Shown here in pieces: positions 40,301 to 43,166 of a stretch of 43,166 bases of DNA. The notes below the pieces were generated by a model. It was not told the origin of the DNA. It saw nothing but the letters and a program-made list of their open reading frames with translations, and made no database searches. The translations under genes were made by a program, and so were the position numbers. The number at the start of each line of letters is the position of its first letter. The first letter of the stretch is position 1. The DNA comes from an uncultured Pseudomonadota bacterium. Its GTDB lineage: Bacteria; Pseudomonadota; Gammaproteobacteria; Steroidobacterales; Steroidobacteraceae. The stretch lies in contig CAITAM010000086.1 in the NCBI GenBank assembly GCA_903890265.1, positions 1 through 43,166 on the forward strand, read 5' to 3'.

Positions 40301-42663
40301 GCCGGACCCGGCATCGACAGGTCGACGACATCGGGCAAGGCGTAGGGCTGCGCGGCATCCCAGACGAATCGGTTCTCGTCCGTCGCCGCGAAACCGGATC
40401 CTTGCCAGAACGTGAGGCAGGGCTTGTTCTTTGCCGTCGGCAGGTACTGGGCGACGACGCGCTCCGCCCCTGCCTCACGCGCCCGTGCGACAGCAAAGTG
40501 CACCATGGATTCCTCGACCCGCCGACCCATGACGCGGCAGCTGAGGACGAAGTCCACGATGTGCAGGTCGGTGCCACGACGCTCAAGACCCAATAGCCCG
40601 GTCAGGCCCGCCTCACCGAGCCGGTCGGCGACGCTGATGGTCCAGAAGGACTGCCCGGGCGTGGCAGCCCAGGTCGTGAGCTCGGCTTCGGTCAACCTTC
40701 GTGTCGCGAGGTTGAGCTGGTTGGTCTTGTTAAGGAGCTGCGTCGCGCGCACGACGTTGTCCGGCCCCAGAGGGCTGGCGGACACGCGGATACCGAGCTC
40801 GCGAAGCCACTCGTCCACGGAACCCACCTGGGCCTTGAGTGCCTCGCGCTGCCGCTCATCGGCGTACATGCGCGTGCGCTCAAGATCCTCGCGACTGCGC
40901 GATGGCGCGTCAAAGCAGCGCAGGGCTTCCAGCGTGCTGCGGTAGAGGAACGGGCTCTTCGGCCACTCGGGCACGAGCACCTCGGGCAGCGCATGGCGGA
41001 CCCGGGCACGCTCAACGGGGTTGTCGTCAATGAAAACGATGGACTGCAAGCCCAGATTCAGCTGTGCTGCGAGCTCAGCGATATTGGCCGCCTTGTCGCG
41101 CCAGTTGATTCGCCAGCCGACGAAGTCGTCAACGCCGAGCTTCATGCCGGGGTGGTTCCTGATTGCCTCGAGCGCGACCGATTCCTCATTCTTGCTGACA
41201 ATCGCGAGCACCACACCGCGGCGCTTGAGGTCGCGAATCGCCGACTGAAAGTCGGCGTAGGCCTCGCCGACCCCATCGAGCCCCCCGAGGCGCAGGTTCT
41301 CCCACCCGGCATCGCCAACGATGCCACCCCACAGCGTATCGTCCAGATCGAGGACGAGCAGCTTGCGTGGACCACCGCTCAGGCTCGCCAGACCGGCGCG
41401 AATGTCCGCCGCCGCCTCACGCAGCACGTCGCGATGAAAGGCCATCTTGCCGAGGTACCAGGCCTTGGTGTTCCACGCCTTCGGCCCGACGGTCATCAGC
41501 CATCGGCCGGCGTCGAGTACGTAGACGTTCGGGAGCTCGGCAAGCGAGGTCATCAGCCGCAGATTCATTCTGGCGAGCACGCTGCTCGCCCCCTGGGTGC
41601 GGCCGTTCGTCAGGCCAAAGCCCCGACGCCAGGGCGGCTGGGCCCACGAGGCCACAAACACCGTCCGGTAGTGGTCCGCGCCACGCCGGATCAACGCGCA
41701 GAAGGCATCCACCTCCGCGTCCACTGCCGCGAGTTCCACGTCTTCGTAGGCGAGCAGACGGCCGAACGCCGGGACTGCCGTCTCGGCAAGAGTCCAGACG
41801 ACCGCGAAGTCAGCGCCCCCGGGCGGCGGCTCCGTAAGAAGCACCTGGGCGACCTGCGCGTAGGGCGCGATGACGGAGGTGTATCGTGAGCCATCCTCGG
41901 GGTCGGCCAGGTCCAGTGCGAGCTCGTCGATCGTGAAATCCGCAACGAGGTGCCCACCGCCCCGGGCGGGCACGTCCGTCGCCGCGACGGGCGGCGGGGT
42001 GGCACTCGGTTGGGTCGCTGCCGCCGACTCTCCCGGCTTCGCGAGGACGCGGGCCGGTATGCCTCCGGCCATCGTGTTGGGTGGCAGATCGGTCTCGACG
42101 ACACTGCCGGCCATGACAACGGTGCCGTCACCGATTTTGACGCCAGGCCTGACCGTGACACGACCGGCCAGCCAGACGTTCGCGCCAATCTCGATGGGCC
42201 GGGCGGCGGCCGGATCGATCTCACCGACGGCCTCCGGCACATCAATGTCGGAGATGATGCAAAACTGCCCGATCATGGTGCCGGCGCCGATTCGCACCCC
42301 GCGCGCCGCGGCGATGACGGAGCCGTAGTTAACCCAGACCCCTTCTCCCACGTCCATCTGCGCGGAGGGACCGACCTGGAACTCGGTGGGAACCCAGGTC
42401 GAGGTCACGGCGACGCGCGGCCCGATGACCAGCCGGCCCCGGTTCTCGACCCGTACCGGTCCCACGGCGCGCACCCCGTGACCCAGTGACTGCGCGCGCC
42501 GGAAAGCCCAGCGGGCGCGTATACGGGCCACGAGCCCCAACGCGATGCCACTCAGTCGCTCGGCGACGGACCTCTCGGGATCCGACTTCAGGCGCGCGAG
42601 CAGTTGCTGAAACGTGCCATGGGAATCGCCTGACGTCATACCAAGTTCCATTTCAGTCGACAT
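40297..42663 (-). CDS. Hexapeptide acyltransferase fused to FkbH-like HAD/GNAT enzyme
   Basis: A 788-residue fusion. Residues about 65-210 are a left-handed beta-helix (RVENRGRLVIGPRVAVTSTW; VNYGSVIAAARGVRIGAGTM; IEIGANVWLAGRVTVRPGVK; AGGIPARVL). A Pro/Ala-rich linker (about 210-235) leads to an FkbH-like part. This has a preceding region (VYVLDAGRWLMTVGPKAWNT), the HAD motif LDLDDTLWGGIVGDAGW (Asp439, Asp441), IVSKNEESV, VFIDDNPVERARV and a C-terminal GNAT-like domain (LGLERRGTDLHIVDFVLSCR). FkbH enzymes take 1,3-bisphosphoglycerate and load a glyceryl unit on an ACP. The ACP-bearing partner is encoded immediately downstream with a four-base overlap. Confidence 0.9.
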   Translation of the reverse strand: MSTEMELGMTSGDSHGTFQQLLARLKSDPERSVAERLSGIALGLVARIRARWAFRRAQSLGHGVRAVGPVRVENRGRLVIGPRVAVTSTWVPTEFQVGPSAQMDVGEGVWVNYGSVIAAARGVRIGAGTMIGQFCIISDIDVPEAVGEIDPAAARPIEIGANVWLAGRVTVRPGVKIGDGTVVMAGSVVETDLPPNTMAGGIPARVLAKPGESAAATQPSATPPPVAATDVPARGGGHLVADFTIDELALDLADPEDGSRYTSVIAPYAQVAQVLLTEPPPGGADFAVVWTLAETAVPAFGRLLAYEDVELAAVDAEVDAFCALIRRGADHYRTVFVASWAQPPWRRGFGLTNGRTQGASSVLARMNLRLMTSLAELPNVYVLDAGRWLMTVGPKAWNTKAWYLGKMAFHRDVLREAAADIRAGLASLSGGPRKLLVLDLDDTLWGGIVGDAGWENLRLGGLDGVGEAYADFQSAIRDLKRRGVVLAIVSKNEESVALEAIRNHPGMKLGVDDFVGWRINWRDKAANIAELAAQLNLGLQSIVFIDDNPVERARVRHALPEVLVPEWPKSPFLYRSTLEALRCFDAPSRSREDLERTRMYADERQREALKAQVGSVDEWLRELGIRVSASPLGPDNVVRATQLLNKTNQLNLATRRLTEAELTTWAATPGQSFWTISVADRLGEAGLTGLLGLERRGTDLHIVDFVLSCRVMGRRVEESMVHFAVARAREAGAERVVAQYLPTAKNKPCLTFWQGSGFAATDENRFVWDAAQPYALPDVVDLSMPGPA

Positions 42664-42858
42664 AAATCCCGGGCGTCACACGGCCGGCCTGCGGCTCTGC
42701 GCCGGCGACTGGCAATGTGACACCGGGGCACCCGTCCGGCAATTGCCGCCCCGTCAAAGTGCGACCGCGTTCGCTTCATCGCTGGGATCATGCCAGTCGG
42801 CCGTGAAACGCCCGTGGCATAACCCGCTCGCCGGCCGGTCCGAAAACCTCGGTGATGG
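42664..42858. other. Intergenic region upstream of the FkbH fusion gene, with a 12-bp palindrome
   Basis: 195 bases between the rfbC stop and the FkbH fusion start, both on the minus strand. The only standout is the perfect palindrome CGGCAATTGCCG at 42737-42748, about 75 bases before the ATG, a possible operator. No T-rich terminator was seen. Confidence 0.35.
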
Positions 42859-43166
42859 CTACGGGAATAGGTCTGCCCGATCGAGCGGCACGCCGGTCGC
42901 GTCCTTTGCCGACAGGACCGGCGCCCCCTCAAGGGGCCACGAAATGCCGATCGCCGGATCATCCCAGCGGATGCACCGTTCGTGGTCCGGGTACCAGTAG
43001 TCGGTCGTTTTGTACAAGAACTCGGCTACGGGGCTCGTGACGAGAAATCCGTGTCCAAATCCAGGCGGAATCCACATCTGCCGACGGTTCTCCGACGACA
43101 GGAACAGCCCAAACCAGCGCCCGAAATGAGGCGACGACGCCCGAAGGTCCACGGCGACGTCGAACA
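42859..43166 (-). CDS. rfbC: dTDP-4-dehydrorhamnose 3,5-epimerase, 5' part cut by window edge
   Basis: The C-terminal 102 residues of RmlC/RfbC, the third step of dTDP-L-rhamnose synthesis. Visible: FDVAVDLRASSPHFGRWFGL, NRRQMWIPPGFGHGFLVTSP, AEFLYKTTDYWYPDHERCIR and WDDPAIGISWPLEGAPVLSAKD. These are the conserved cupin strands and dimer segments of the family, including the Tyr of the YKTTDYW block. The N-terminal half, with the catalytic His and substrate Arg residues, lies beyond base 43166. Its presence indicates that the nearby polysaccharide contains L-rhamnose or a related 6-deoxyhexose. Confidence 0.93.
   Translation of the reverse strand, partial: FDVAVDLRASSPHFGRWFGLFLSSENRRQMWIPPGFGHGFLVTSPVAEFLYKTTDYWYPDHERCIRWDDPAIGISWPLEGAPVLSAKDATGVPLDRADLFP

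Noticed and set aside
30847..43166. Exosortase (XrtA) or PEP-CTERM genes in the exopolysaccharide locus
   Set aside because: The eps genes are of the type found with exosortases, but no exosortase or PEP-CTERM protein is visible in this window.

Overview
The window is a GC-rich, gene-dense bacterial chromosome segment. It most resembles a gammaproteobacterium, possibly a Nevskiales or Steroidobacterales relative. This placement is an inference from overall gene content (TonB-dependent receptor, EpsE/F/G/L-type exopolysaccharide genes, MetA-like acyltransferase, glutaryl-CoA dehydrogenase next to a family III CoA-transferase); no rRNA or other marker gene is present. I saw no tRNA, CRISPR array, transposase or integrase.

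The left part (1-19.2 kb) is mostly catabolic and housekeeping. It holds a glutaryl-CoA degradation pair (family III CoA-transferase and GcdH), a GGDEF diguanylate cyclase, and a secreted amidohydrolase preceded by a 12-bp tandem repeat. These are followed by a DUF1622 membrane protein, a penicillin-binding-like serine hydrolase, a 2OG-Fe(II) oxygenase-like protein and a YgdR-type lipoprotein. Next come two tandem sarcosine/dimethylglycine dehydrogenase-like flavoproteins behind an alkaline-phosphatase-superfamily gene, a TonB-dependent receptor, a cupin and a proline iminopeptidase.

The right part (19.3-43.2 kb) is the more interesting half. A MetA-like acyltransferase with a folded leader diverges from an ATP-grasp enzyme. 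Facing the ATP-grasp gene is a five-gene minus-strand operon: carrier protein, GH2 beta-mannosidase-like protein, acyl-CoA dehydrogenase-like flavoprotein, SerRS-like amino acid:[carrier protein] ligase and DUF1839 protein. Divergent from it are two alpha/beta hydrolase genes; the second is a double-domain protein with Asp and Cys at the two nucleophile elbows. Then come exopolysaccharide genes: GT4-like and GT2 glycosyltransferases, EpsG-type kinase, EpsF-type chain-length protein, EpsE-type export protein, EpsL-like barrel and an acyltransferase-3 membrane protein. The window closes with a second carrier-protein module made of two fusions (LbetaH-ACP and LbetaH-FkbH) and the end of rfbC (dTDP-rhamnose synthesis).

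My reading is that the right half encodes a rhamnose-containing exopolysaccharide whose sugars may be decorated through two separate carrier-protein routes. One would carry an amino acid loaded by a tRNA-synthetase-like ligase, perhaps moved by DUF1839. The other would carry a glyceryl-type unit loaded by FkbH. The family assignments are well supported by motifs; the link to exopolysaccharide and the transferase role of DUF1839 are inference.
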